A DNA stretch of 64,000 bases, from assembly GCA_031216915.1 (NCBI GenBank), contig CM062297.1, forward strand, positions 828,036,786 through 828,100,785, in the 5' to 3' direction. The notes under the pieces were generated by a model. It was not told the DNA's origin. It saw only the letters and a program-made list of their open reading frames with translations, and searched no databases. Source of the stretch: Pictodentalium vernedei (Eukaryota; Mollusca; Scaphopoda; Dentaliida; Dentaliidae). The translations under genes and the position numbers were made by a program. Below, piece by piece: positions 32,808 to 43,290 of the stretch (within the stretch, counting starts at the first letter, position 1; the number at the start of each line of letters is the position of its first letter).

Positions 32808-33269
32808 TTGGAGGAAAATCGTCTCAAGACATTTCAATTCATGTTACAAAGTGAAAGTGTGAAAACCCCGAATGAACTGACAAAAGCTGGATTCTTTTAT
32901 TTGGGAACAGGAGACAGAACTCAATGTTTTCATTGTGGTATTATTGTTCGTTTCTGGGAAACAGAAGATGATGTTATAGAAGAACACAGAAAATATTCTC
33001 CAGACTGTTATTACATTCATAATTTACCATCTGAAGTCATGAACAATAAAAAAGAAGAAGAAATGGTCATCAAAGAAGAAGTGGACACATCCTTTCAAGA
33101 AGAAGATTCACGGAGGACGAAATGTAGTGTGTGTTTATTAGCTGAAGCCAATGTCGCTCCGCGACCATGTAACCATTTGTGCCTGTGCAAAGAATGTTAT
33201 AAACCACAGAGAAGATGTCCAATCTGCCGAAAGACTGTTTATGAATATTTGACAATCTACATACCATAG
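32808..33269 (+). CDS. BIR-RING protein (IAP-like) carried by the Polinton
   Basis: The C-terminal 153 residues of a protein with one BIR and one RING domain, the layout of inhibitor-of-apoptosis proteins. In this numbering the BIR zinc ligands are Cys40, Cys43, His60 and Cys67 (CFHCG, then EEHRKYSPDCYYI), preceded by AGFFYLGTGDRTQ. An acidic linker leads to a RING with Cys106-x2-Cys109, Cys121-x-His123-x3-Cys127-x2-Cys130 and Cys137-x2-Cys140, the C3HC4 pattern of IAP E3 ligases. IAPs bind caspases or their partners and ubiquitinate targets. The true start is uncertain: 32808 is not an ATG, and related coding sequence seems to lie upstream toward about 32585. AATAAA follows at 33308. It sits inside the element, so it is a passenger of the Polinton. 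Confidence 0.85.
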   Translation: MEENRLKTFQFMLQSESVKTPNELTKAGFFYLGTGDRTQCFHCGIIVRFWETEDDVIEEHRKYSPDCYYIHNLPSEVMNNKKEEEMVIKEEVDTSFQEEDSRRTKCSVCLLAEANVAPRPCNHLCLCKECYKPQRRCPICRKTVYEYLTIYIP

Positions 33270-33542
33270 AAGATTCCATAAAAAGTTGTATGTTTTTGTT
33301 GTTGTTGAATAAAAGAAATTAAAATGTAAAAAAAATTGTGTTGTTATTTTTTTTTTTTTTAATAAACCCAAAATGTATCCTCAAATACTGAAATAAGGCT
33401 AAGAGGGATAGTAAATTAGACCACACACAACACATCTGTTGGGTAGATCCTCATATGAGTATGTGGTGGAACTTGAAGTTAGCTTCGTTGCTTTCATGTT
33501 CACATATGAGCCCTACTTGTAATCTTTATAAATGGTAGAAGC

Positions 33543-34634
33543 AAAGGATTCTGGGTAATGACTAAAGGAATTTGTCATATAGCACTATTCTCATAATACA
33601 ATTTATTGGGGGAAAACATTACTCTAGTCTAAAGGAACGTACCCACGGGGCCCCCTCCGTACTATAGCACTACGTGCTATACCGATAAAATGGGGCAAAT
33701 ACAAAACCAGACAATTACTCTTCTACAAAGGAGCGCACCCCCCGGTACCCCCTTGGTACTATGGCACTACGTGCTACTATTATAAACCAAAAGTTTCGCG
33801 ATCCTAAATAGGATTCTGAAAGAATTCGAAATAGTACAACTTGTCGGGTTTATTTGGGTAATTAAACGAGGATTCTGGGAGAATTCTAAGCCAGAAAATT
33901 ACTCTTCTACAAAGGAACACATCCCTTGTACCCCTTGGTACTATAGCACTACGTGCTATACCGATAAAATGGGGAAATAAAGTCAATTTCGGTGATTTGG
34001 AGGGAGTGTCGGATTGTTTGTGGTAATTCTACGAATCGGAAAATTACTCTTCTACAAAGGAACATACCCTCCGAACATACCCCTGTCTTGTTGTAAGACT
34101 TTAGGTCACATAGCAACCACGTGCTACCATAGAAACCAAGATGGCGGCCTCCAGTATACAAAAAGGACGACGGTAACACGTGTCACCCTAACAACACGCG
34201 CTGCGCATGCGCACTCACACCACGTATCACTATGGAGATGACGTCACAAGATGGCCGCTCACGCGGGTTACCATGACAACCAAACATGACGTAACTGGGT
34301 CACGTGACATGACGTCACTTCCGTGGTCCAGCCCAGGGTCCATCCAATGAGCCCCGATCTCCACATCTCCTACTACTAACGTCGATCTGTGCATTAATCT
34401 GTGCGTTATGGCCGTAGTAAGGCTATCAAATTCTGTACATATGGCCTGTGTACAAGCAATGTTTCTGCCAGTGGACCTCCGGGTAACCCGGAGGTCCATT
34501 GCCAGAAACATTGCCTCTGTTTGCTATGAGTAACCTGGAGAACCTGCCGTTCGATATGGCAATTGCGCGCAATTCCTACGCGCAATTAAGCCTAGATAAG
34601 CACACAGTTCGTGACAGGGCTTCCAGTTTTAACT
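33543..34634 (-). repeat. Polinton right terminal inverted repeat
   Basis: About 1.09 kb, inverse of 18497-19350 but longer. The extra ~200 bp near 34400-34600 includes an almost perfect hairpin at about 34456-34516 (GCAATGTTTCTGCCAGTGGA against TCCATTGCCAGAAACATTGC), absent from the left TIR. Confidence 0.9.
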
Positions 34635-34738
34635 GTACTCACTGCTGGTTGGTGGGTACGATATGACCCTGGCTGATAAAAGTGTTATTAAACCCTAATA
34701 AAGAGATAAGGCAAAAATGAAACCTTTCAGTTCTTCAA
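34635..34738 (+). repeat. Host minisatellite unit continued after the Polinton
   Basis: CACTGCTGGTTGGTGGG, GGCTGATAAAAGTGTTATTA and AATAAAGAGATAAGG complete the unit that starts at 18481. Confidence 0.8.
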
Positions 34739-34795
34739 GAAATATTTAGGCAACTGTGTCTCAGTTGAACAAAACGTAAATTTGCACGTATTTGT

Positions 34796-35329
34796 ATGAC
34801 GTACGAACAGGATCATAAATCAGTGAGGCATGATACTAAAATAATAGAGCATGATGCTAAAATAATATAGCATGATGCTAAAATAATATAGCATGATGCT
34901 AAAATAATATAGCATGATGCTAAAATAATATGGCATGATGCTAAAATAATATGGCATGATGCTAAAATAATATAGCATGATGCTGAATTAATTCAGCATC
35001 ATACTCGAATAATTAAGCATCATGCTCTATTAGTTTAGCATCATTCATACTTAATTCACTGATTTATAATCCTGTCCGTACGTCATATAATTATTATAGC
35101 ATGATGCTGAAACCAGGTCCGCGTACGGGAGGGTCAAAATTGTCTTTTTTAGCATGATACTGTAATAATTAGGCATGATGCTATATTATTTGGTTTGATT
35201 TCATGAATGCTGCATAAATAATTATCATGCGAGATTATTCAGGTTTCATGCTATATTATTTTAGCATCATGCTCAATTATTTTAGCATCATGCTTAATTC
35301 ACTGATTTATGATCCTGTCCGTACGTCAT
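34796..35329. mobile_element. Foldback element built of 21-bp GCATGATGC repeats
   Basis: ATGACGTACGAACAGGATCA at the left is inverted as TGATCCTGTCCGTACGTCAT (one mismatch) at the right. Flanks GTATTTGT (34788-34795) and ATATTTGT (35330-35337) suggest an 8-bp target duplication. The interior has about seven direct copies of GCATGATGCTAAAATAATATA, then inverted copies (AGCATCATGCT), and a second inner end copy at about 35050-35087. Confidence 0.7.
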
Positions 35330-37230
35330 ATATTTGTACAGTACCGCAAGAGCAATTCAGTACGAATACACCTATAAAATGTAATTTTCTGCCAGACAAA
35401 GACAGTATAGTGGAACACTGTTAATTGACAGTAGCAATACTAGTAAACGGATGAAATTGATAGTTGCAATGTTGGTGCAGGGGTGTTTTAAAAATTCACC
35501 TCATATTTAAAACAAAATCGGGGATGGTTTTATGAGCTCTCCTGTCTCAAATATTTTTTTTGATTTTCTATCTTTTGGGGTGTATTTTTTATTTGAAGAA
35601 AGGAAGAGATAAGGAACTGGAATTTGGCCTGATTGTCTTGAAAGTGATGATACAAATTTACTGGTTGAGGGCGAGATTATTTTTGGTGGTCTGAATTTGT
35701 TATTCAAAATTTATTTTATTACAAATTATTGGAGAGTGCCTATGTCACTCTCCAGTAATTTGTAAAAAAAAATATTTTTTTTTTTATATAAACAAAATTA
35801 CTATTTGCGCTTAACTGAATATGAAACATGAGCAAGGAATATGTTGCCTCTGGAACTCACATTTTTTTCTGAAAGCCTTGATAGTGGCTTCTAGCACTCA
35901 ACCAGTTAACTTTGTCTCATGCATCTGTGTGTGTGAAGAGTAAAAAAGAGGCTGCCGAAGCATATCTATGTATACATAGCCACTTTGCCAATGAAAATTA
36001 TTCAGTTAACATGAGTTTATAATTAACAGGAATTGTGTCACTTGCCTATATTCTAGAGATAAACGTAGCATTTATTCTATTATATTTTGTTTGACAGAGT
36101 TCCATGGGCTCTATCAAACAAGATATAATAGAGTAAATATCCGTATTGGATGTACCGAGGACAAATGGGTCTATAAACAAAGGAAAACTGGGGAGAGTTC
36201 GGGTAATTTCTTGACAGGTTACAAATTTGTTTATTCAATTAACAGGAGTTTACTGCATAACCTATATTCAATTAACGGGTCAAATTTGTACTGGAAATAT
36301 GGTAAATGGTTTTGTGTTGGGAAATTATATTCAATTAACAGGGTTATTCAGTTAAGAGATATTCAGTTAAGTGGGCTCCACTGTACCTGCTGAAAGTGTT
36401 ATTGAAGCTAAATAATGAAATAACTGGCATGAGGAGCAAATCAATAACCCATTTTGTACCCAAATCGTCATTTAATTGGAAATATACCGGTACTAACTTC
36501 ACTCTGGGCTCTTCACCTTATGCACTCGATGAACTTGTTCGAAATAGGGACCACATGATACGGTTTTGTAGCAATTTGTTAAAAAACAATTTTTTTTCAT
36601 CTGCTCCATTCGTAAATTATGCATGCAGATATTACCGTCTCAGTGGGTAAATGGTTAATTATAACCTGAGGCATGGAGAAATGTTTGTTTCAAGTGGAAA
36701 ACTAGTTCCGTTTTCCAGCAAATTAGCACCTGCAAACCAGTGCCTGGGATGGAAGTCTTTAAAGTGGGTAACAAAAGTATAAAAAATAGTTTAACCCTTT
36801 GAACCCTAGAGGCAGTTTTTCTGTCCCGGAAATATACGTCATATTTTCATCAAGTATCATTGCTGCTTAGTGAATGTGAAGGGTAGGTCTATCAATATTT
36901 TCAACGTGTAGCCCCAAGGCTCAATCAATTATTAATTGGTGTATCCCAAATACTGAATATGGGGTTCCCCCAAATAATGACAATATTAATTGGTCATCCA
37001 ATTGCTGCCATTTAACTGCCATTGATATTGATGGAAGATACCACCAGTATTCAAAGGGTTAAACATTACTTCATTTTTATGATGTGGTCATGTTTTAGTC
37101 ATAGATGTTGAAAAAACCATAAACACCAATTAATAATTAGGTACTGTACAATATGTGATTCACAAATTTTAAAACATTTCCAATCAGTCTGAATTTTGCT
37201 AATTTTATTTAACTTGGGGAATTTAACTGC
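35330..37230. other. Gene-free AT-rich DNA with small hairpins
   Basis: No gene is recognisable. A hairpin at 35721-35763 (ACAAATTATTGGAGAGTG, 18-bp arms with one mismatch) is the most definite structure. Several GTTAAC/CAGTTAAC phrases suggest decayed miniature elements. Confidence 0.5.
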
Positions 37231-37239
37231 TATCAATTG

Positions 37240-37950
37240 TCCTTTTTGTGTAGCTCTCCAGGCTGAATGTCAGGGTGAGTAAAAGTGATCACTTTTCGCC
37301 CATTCATCTTCTGTCCATCCGTCTCCCGTGAACATGATGTTCATGACTTTTTCTCTAAAACCTCCGGAACGATTTCAGAGAAAGTTGAGGGAATTGTTTG
37401 TTTTAACATCACATTTTGATCTTATTCCAGTTAAACCACTCCCCCGTGGGAACCACGGGAAGTGAAGCAGTAACTGATGACTGTTCTATTTTACCAATTT
37501 GTTTTATTGGTAAAATTGGACAGTCACCAGTTATGTTGGAAGTCCTCTAAAATCGGCAACATGTGTATAAACGATTGACTTTATCTCCATATTGTAGCCA
37601 TGCTTAGCCATTGTCAGAAATATCTGAGCTTAACTGGTAAGATTGCTAATTTATTCACAAGTTTCTTTGTGTATCTTTGCCTTATTGCAATTTATGGGAG
37701 AGTGCCAGTCGGCACTCTCCCATAAATTGTAAGAAAGAAAGTCCCAACAGATAAAATAATATTACTTCAAAGATATGATGCACATGGACAGAATATAAAG
37801 CCTTTAAATTGTGGTACTTGCACTTCAGAATAAAGCCCAAATAAGGGCTTCCAGTACTCTACCAGTTAAAGACCAATAAATAAATACATAAACTGAGCCT
37901 CTGCTCCCCATGGTGAGTTGGTAAAGGAGAATCTCACCAAATTTGAAAAA
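37240..37950. mobile_element. Remnants of non-coding elements, including a perfect hairpin
   Basis: GTGATCACTTTTCGCCCATTC and TCTGTCCATCCGTC at about 37285-37325 resemble the start of the element at 5636. A hairpin at 37688-37729 has perfect 19-bp arms (CAATTTATGGGAGAGTGCC) and a 4-base loop; its core GGAGAGTGCC and nearby CTACCAGTTAA match the hairpin unit at 35721. Confidence 0.45.
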
Positions 37951-37997
37951 AATCTTATTCTCATTATCCAACACCTGGAATTATTTGATATATATAG

Positions 37998-38070
37998 TGG
38001 CTGGGAGGAGTTAAAATTTTCCTTAACACGTTAACGTGTTAAATAATTATCTGTTGCCAAGTTAAAAAGA
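37998..38070. mobile_element. hAT-type MITE, truncated copy
   Basis: GGCTGGGAGGAGTTAAAATT followed by CACGTTAACGTGTTAAATAA is the left end of the family at 4865, 17427 and 40982. The rest is missing. Confidence 0.6.
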
Positions 38071-38499
38071 TACCTCAAAATAAATAGTTCTATTGGAAAT
38101 TTGTTATTGTTCTGCTGATAAGTTATCAACTCATGTTTGTCAGCTCATCTGGCCCTGTCAATTGAGATGTACTTGGCCAACCCCTCAATATTACAGGTGA
38201 GAATTAATATTAATTTGATGAGCAATGATGTAAGCAACACGAAACATATTGTATTATGACGGTAATTAAGTGCTAAAAGAAAACTAGAGTATATTGACAC
38301 TAAATTTCCGTAATGAGAAAAATGCCAATCATTTAATATTTATACACGCCAATCTGTATGGATTATTACTTTTCCCGTGTTACCGAGCATAATACCAAGT
38401 GTCCCCCAGTTGGTAAAAGATGGAAAATTCATAATTTACCCCATTTTCCGTCAAATCTGTCGATGTTCACAGCCCTGGTCATTGTAATTATTTTAACCC

Positions 38500-38711
38500 T
38501 TAACCCTTTACCCAACGTAACGGCCAAAACCGGCCATCGCTACTCACGAAAATCGCCAATTAATTTTTCATTTTTTGTCTCAAAAACATAGGTTATGACC
38601 CCTCGTTGAGGGGTCATAACCTATGTTTTTGAGACAAAAAATGAAAAAAAATAGTCATTCAAGAATTTTTTTGCCAGTGTCGTCTGCTTTTCATGTTAGG
38701 TAAAGGGTTAA
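38500..38711. mobile_element. piggyBac-type palindromic MITE, copy C
   Basis: TTAA-bounded, with CCCTTTACCCAACGTAACGG and TTAGGTAAAGGG ends. The central hairpin has a very short loop (about 38574-38645). Confidence 0.85.
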
Positions 38712-38753
38712 GTCGGCAGGAACCACAAACCAAACTGCCATTTGCATACTACT

Positions 38754-38846
38754 TTAACCCTTCACCTAACACAAAAAGCAGACGACACTTACAAATAAAA
38801 TTCTTGAATTTTATTTCATTGCTTTTCATGTTAGGTAGAGGGTTAA
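38754..38846. mobile_element. piggyBac-type palindromic MITE, internally deleted copy D
   Basis: TTAA-bounded remnant of 93 bp keeping only the two ends. The flank GTCGGCAGG(A/C)ACCACAAACC occurs on both sides, so this part was also tandemly duplicated. Confidence 0.7.
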
Positions 38847-38889
38847 GTCGGCAGGCACCACAAACCAAAACTGCCATTTGCATACTGCT

Positions 38890-39141
38890 TTAACCCTTCA
38901 ACTAACACGAAAAGCAGACGACACTTACAAATAAAATTCTTGAAGCACTAATGTTTTTGATTTTGTGCCTCAAAAACATAGCCTATGATCCCTCTTTGGA
39001 ACGAGCTCGCTGAGCTCGTTCCAATGAGGGGTCATAAGCTATGTTTTTGTGACAAAAAATTAAAAAAATAATAAAAATAGAATGGTGAATTTTGTGAATA
39101 GCGCTGGCCGGTTTTGGTCGTTACGTTGGGTAAAGGGTTAA
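38890..39141. mobile_element. piggyBac-type palindromic MITE, copy E
   Basis: TTAA-bounded. Ends are CCCTTCAACTAACACG and ACGTTGGGTAAAGGG. The central hairpin is GGAACGAGCTCGCTGAGCTCGTTCC with surrounding inverted arms. Confidence 0.85.
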
Positions 39142-39411
39142 AAAATTTGTCTTCAAGTGTCTTCTTCCGTAAAAGCTCTACTAAAAGGCTGCATTTATCT
39201 TAGCAGTGTTTTTACATCATTAGTTTAAACAATATTTATTTCCAAAGTATGATTAATTTAAACAGTAGCAAGCATAAATTGACAAAAAAAGTACTAAACA
39301 TGGAAAAGGATTCAACAACAAGCCGACGGTGGCTTATACTAGGCTGTCTCCAAGTGGAAGGAAATATCACCAAAGATTTATGCGGCAATGATCAGTTTGA
39401 GATGGTTGAGC

Positions 39412-39813
39412 CAGCGGTGGGCTCAGTGCTGGTGGTTGAGATAGTGATTGGTCCATTCATGCCCGTTAAGCATTATTTCTGGCACAGAATACACCTCGAT
39501 ACTACTCCAAATCGTCGCCTGAGTGCTAGAATGTTCTATGTCCCCTATGGGACATAGAACATTCTAGCACTCAGGCGACGAAATTACGAAGAGATTATTT
39601 TTTACAGAACGTGGCCAGGACCAAGTATCACCCGCAATCTGTGGAAGTACGACGCTGGTTGCGAGTGTCACTTTGACTTTTTCACATTTTGCGTTGGGCT
39701 GGTTTATCTTCCTGTATCTACTGAGGGATGAGTGTGGCTGTTTTCCTCGAAAGTTCCATTGGAGTTGGTGGTCGTTAGACGCCCACACGCCGTCAGGTTA
39801 GAGCCCACCGCTG
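39412..39813. mobile_element. Putative hAT-like miniature element with a perfect hairpin
   Basis: CAGCGGTGGGCTC at 39412-39424 is exactly inverted as GAGCCCACCGCTG at 39801-39813. Flanking 8-mers match at 5 of 8. Inside is a hairpin at 39512-39581 with perfect 33-bp arms and a 4-base loop. Confidence 0.5.
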
Positions 39814-40118
39814 AGTCGTGCCATACTTTGGATACACGAGTGAAGAAAAAATATATAATACAAAAATATAAGAAAACACACGGAAAGGAGGAAAGGTCGA
39901 GTCAGTATGATCCTTTGTACAATTATATCAGCTGATAAAACAATGATAAAGGATAACAGAGAGCATCTACATGTTATCCTGCTTACTTTCACGGAAACAC
40001 TTCCCAGTCAGGCCTGATCACCCGGCGTCTACAGTTACATCCAGCGCGGAAGTACCCTAACAGGAGTGCACACAGTCAACAGATTCCCTAATCATGGAAC
40101 ATCTTGAGATATCTTGGT

Positions 40119-40774
40119 CAGTGCTCAAAATAACGTTTTTTCTTTGCGTAGCAAAATGCTACGCATTTCCAAAAAATGAATAGTATTTTGTAAAAATTGC
40201 ATAGCTATTTTTGTATACCAGAGTTATGTTATGTTGTTTTATATTGAATTCTTCTAAGTAGATAGAATAGTTTCATCCATTTATGTGCATTTCCAAATGA
40301 TCTGCAACACATGAAACATTTAACTGAACTGCCTTTTAGGGTTGCATGGACTTGTATACTGTTATAAATGGCGTCTTGGTTGTTTAATAGAGTTCTCAAA
40401 ATGGAAGTTGGGATTTTTAATTTGATGGGCTTGTAGTTATTTTTAATGGACATTTTATGCAAAATGTTGTAAAAACAGTCTGTATTTAAACCAACAGAAC
40501 TCATCTTACATATGAAGTTGCTAATGATGCTTGCTGGAGAGTTAATCTGAGTTATGCCTGGAATGTTCCACAATCAGAAGTAAAGCATCAGTGAACTAGT
40601 TTTCAAATTTGTTTGCAAATTTTCATTTTGCGATACAAGATAATCAACTGCAGCCTAATAGGCTGCAGTTGATTATCTTGTATCGCAAAATGCTATACAT
40701 AATTTAACATTGTGTAGCTTTTTGCGAGTTTTGCATAGCAAAAAGCGACGCGACACCGCTTATTTTGAGCCCTG
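40119..40774. mobile_element. hAT-like non-autonomous element with internal hairpin
   Basis: CAGTGCTCAAAATAA at the left is inverted as TTATTTTGAGCCCTG at the right (one mismatch). Flanking 8-mers ATCTTGGT (40111-40118) and ATCTTGGG (40775-40782) match at 7 of 8, supporting hAT-type insertion. A hairpin at 40625-40691 has 32-bp arms and a 3-base loop. A 114-codon minus-strand frame (40229-40573) is open but resembles nothing I know. Confidence 0.7.
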
Positions 40775-40981
40775 ATCTTGGGGTATTCCACTATTTAGAT
40801 GCGCCTTTTGGTCGATAGATATTAAGAACAGGTCTAAGAAGTGTGTATTGGGTTTTCTGTTTATCCCCTATAACGCAATTGGATTAAGATGGCAACTCAG
40901 TTAACTTGAGTAGCATGTCCACGATTTGGATTTGCCTTGTGCCAACAGCGACTGGGTATTATTCAAGACAAATGCGGTGGC

Positions 40982-41654
40982 CTGGGCTGGGAGGAGTTAC
41001 AATTTTCCTTAACATGTTCACGTGTTAAATAATTCTGCGTTAGCGAGTTAAATGACGTTAAATGTTAAAATGAACAACATTTAAATAACTTCGGCCATTT
41101 TTATTGATTTGAATTTGAATATAATTGAACTTACGCACAGTTCGTCTCTTGAGTTCCAATGTGTTCTATGTGCCTACTGGCACATATAACACATCGGAAC
41201 TCAGGGGGCGAGTAGTTAAGATAGCTCTCTCAGTTTATCGTAAATTTTAACATTCAGCGATGTTTTCATTTAAGAATACAATCGCTGCGGTCGTATTCTT
41301 AGAAAGAGACATCCGCCTTTGTTCGAATCCCAGTCCTCACATGGAAAATAGGCGTTCGGGTGAAGCTGATATTGCTGTATCGTCAAATATCGGCGGGCCA
41401 ACTTCGCCAACGTTTGTAGGAGGGCTACGGACATCTGAATTATTTGTGTTCTTCAATTTCGTCAAATGGCGCTAAATTTGACGTCATCGGCACGCGCGAT
41501 CCGGCTTGGATAAACACAAGATAACGACGCAATGCTACATATTATACAATTATAATCTTCAAAGTTAAACGTTATTAACTTGGTTAAATTTGTTTAACGT
41601 TGTTGAAATAATTTAACACGTTAACGTTTGAAACGCTAACTGCTCCCAGCCCTG
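40982..41654. mobile_element. hAT-type MITE, copy 3, perfect 8-bp target duplication
   Basis: Ends CTGGGCTGGGAGGAGTTA and TAACTGCTCCCAGCCCTG. The target duplication GCGGTGGC is perfect (40974-40981 and 41655-41662), the best in the window for this family. It contains TGTGTTCTATGTGCC and its inverse. Confidence 0.9.
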
Positions 41655-41662
41655 GCGGTGGC

Positions 41663-42245
41663 TTATTTAGAGGACTACCCAGGCGTTGTTGAGACAGGGC
41701 ACACTTTATTCTCGCCGCAGTTACAAAATTGACAAAGGCAAAAAGCAGTATGTAACAAGTTGTTTGGAAGGAGGAGTGGTGAGTTATGAGGTACCTGAGG
41801 GTTACTGAGTAGTGGAACCGTTTGGATAGGACAATATACCTATGGACCATTTCGAAGACTGATCGGTTCTGTGCCGGGGAGAGATGTTCACTTCCACATA
41901 ACAAGACGTCGATGGTGGGCTGTATTCCTAGAATTCTAATTTTTTGGTTCCTTACGCCATCGAAATATGGACAAAACATTAAATGATGTTCAGCGGTTCC
42001 CCGTTCGCCACATCTGCAGCTATTTGGTTCTGACAAATAGTTATGATGGAGATCATCATTAAAGTTGCTATTCTGTAAACGTAGTCTACAGTGCAAGATC
42101 TGGGCCAGGCGTGATTTATGTCCCGAGTAAAATTTCGGTATAGTTCTTCTGGTGCTATTGAGATACTGCTTGAACGTCGTAATGTTAGGATTCTGTCTAA
42201 TTTCATTAGGGATATCATTGCAGAGGTAGTCGCGGATGGTAAAAA
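41663..42245 (-). pseudogene. LINE remnant, C-terminal part of ORF2
   Basis: Minus-strand translation gives IRDYLCNDIPNEIRQNPNI, TTFKQYLNSTRRTIPKFYSG, HKSRLAQILHCRLRLQNSN, then PNSCRCGERGTAEHHLMFCP. The FK.YL, R.RL and C.CG...E..H....C blocks form the C-terminal zinc-binding end of many invertebrate non-LTR retrotransposons. The frame opens artificially in a G-run at 42270-42300, so the start is not real. The frame runs on to the left into the hAT MITE at 40982. It seems to be the downstream part of the fragment at 42830-43290. Confidence 0.75.
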
Positions 42246-42829
42246 ACAGTGGTCGCGGAACCGGGAGGGGGGGGGGGGGGGCTTGAAGCCCGCACCCCCC
42301 CCCCCCCCCACACACACACACACTTTTTTAGCCGGGCCATGTTTTTTTGGTATGCATATATTTTAACACAACCAATGACTGGTGAAGCAAGGGGCGGATC
42401 CAGAGCCTCCCTCATATTTTCGCCAGCTATGTTTCTCTTGTACTGGTTCAGTTTCGATGGATTTCGAATAATTTTTGCAGTAAGTGGCAGCAAAAGCTAA
42501 ATGTAAACAGTCTGTTAAAAAATCGGTTAAATTTAATAAATTGTAATCTTACAGACATACAAGTACCAAATCCACCCCAGACAAGATAATCCACAGACAG
42601 TATAATTGGTGTTAACGTCTGGTAAAGCATACAGGTGAGGTCTATTTATCAGCTTTGGTCGTTACGACCAAAGCTGATAAATAGACCTCACCTATATGCT
42701 TTACCGACGTTTTTTTAACGGCTCTCAAAGTGTGAAATCTTTCAAATACATCTCCTGAAAAATCTCAAATTATCCGTTCAAATTCATGGAAATAGGGGTT
42801 TTGGTACCCTGGAATTTAAACTTTTCGTA
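42246..42829. other. Homopolymer runs and a large perfect hairpin
   Basis: Contains a G-run (42268-42282) and a C-run followed by (CA)n (42295-42322), and a hairpin at 42615-42710 with ~47-bp arms (GGTGAGGTCTATTTATCAGC and its inverse) and almost no loop. No gene. The block interrupts the LINE remnant. Confidence 0.6.
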
Positions 42830-43290
42830 CCACGGGCCGAACCATCGTCGGCCCATCATACCGACAACGATTCATCGCCCGATCCAGCCCCCTCACTTTG
42901 AAAATCGTTCCGTCGCCCCTGTGAAGGATTGAATTAACTTGTGTTTTTTTCCTTCTAGTCTCTAGAAGTTCCCAGCCTGTTTCGATGAATAGGGACTGTT
43001 AACTTGCACTTCTCGTTCCACCCGTAACAATGCGAGCTCCCTCTTTTTTGTATTTTTTCAGCCTCCCCGACATCCTGGTTGGAGCAGTTGTCCCAGACTA
43101 CATCCGCATATTCTAATATGGGGTGAACAAATGCAAAGTAATTTTTTCAAGTCCTTTTAGGCCAAGTCGAAATTTTAATTGTCTAAGCATGGCTATGCAT
43201 TGCCAACCCTTGAGGTTATTTCCGCAATGTGTGACGCACAGTTGCCACGGTCGTTGAGGGTAAGACCAAGGTGTTTGTGGTTTTCGATGT
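42830..43290 (-). pseudogene. LINE remnant, reverse-transcriptase end and thumb
   Basis: Minus-strand reading from about 43290 gives HKHLGLTL and later CICSPHIRICG, then near 42990 a block like ETGWELLE, the usual order after the RT palm in Jockey/CR1-type LINEs (KHLGV..., HIRPxLEYA, LGWxSL). The resemblance is by short blocks with several stops between them. Confidence 0.5.

Larger units (their letters stand above)
18497..34634 (+). mobile_element. Polinton/Maverick element, ~16.1 kb
   Basis: This is a self-synthesising DNA element. It has long terminal inverted repeats and recognisable polymerase B, retroviral-type integrase, FtsK/HerA-type packaging ATPase, adenain-like protease, major (double jelly-roll) and minor capsid genes, plus accessory genes. 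The ends read AGTTAAAACTAGAAGTCCTG and, inverted, AGTTAAAACTGGAAGCCCTG. It lies in a copy of the 120-bp minisatellite; the flanks GTTAC and GTAC look like a worn target duplication around GTTACT, and the neighbouring copy at 18370-18385 shows the empty site. The two TIRs differ in length and sequence, so the insertion is not recent. I judge it broken in about eight to ten places, mostly in the polymerase region. Confidence 0.95.

Noticed and set aside
34830-35060. Regular 21-bp repeats as a CRISPR array
   Set aside because: No unique spacers between units, eukaryotic context, and the units sit within a foldback element.
39249-39557. 102-residue plus-strand frame
   Set aside because: Its end lies in a perfect hairpin and no domain is visible; the frame is probably chance.
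41321-41330. GTTCGAATCC, a perfect tRNA B-box, as sign of a SINE or tRNA
   Set aside because: No A-box at the right distance, the sister MITE copy near 5190 lacks it, and no cloverleaf can be drawn.
41584-42321. A single 245-residue protein on the minus strand
   Set aside because: Its first ~25 residues come from a G-run and its last ~20 from a MITE. Only the middle is real LINE similarity.
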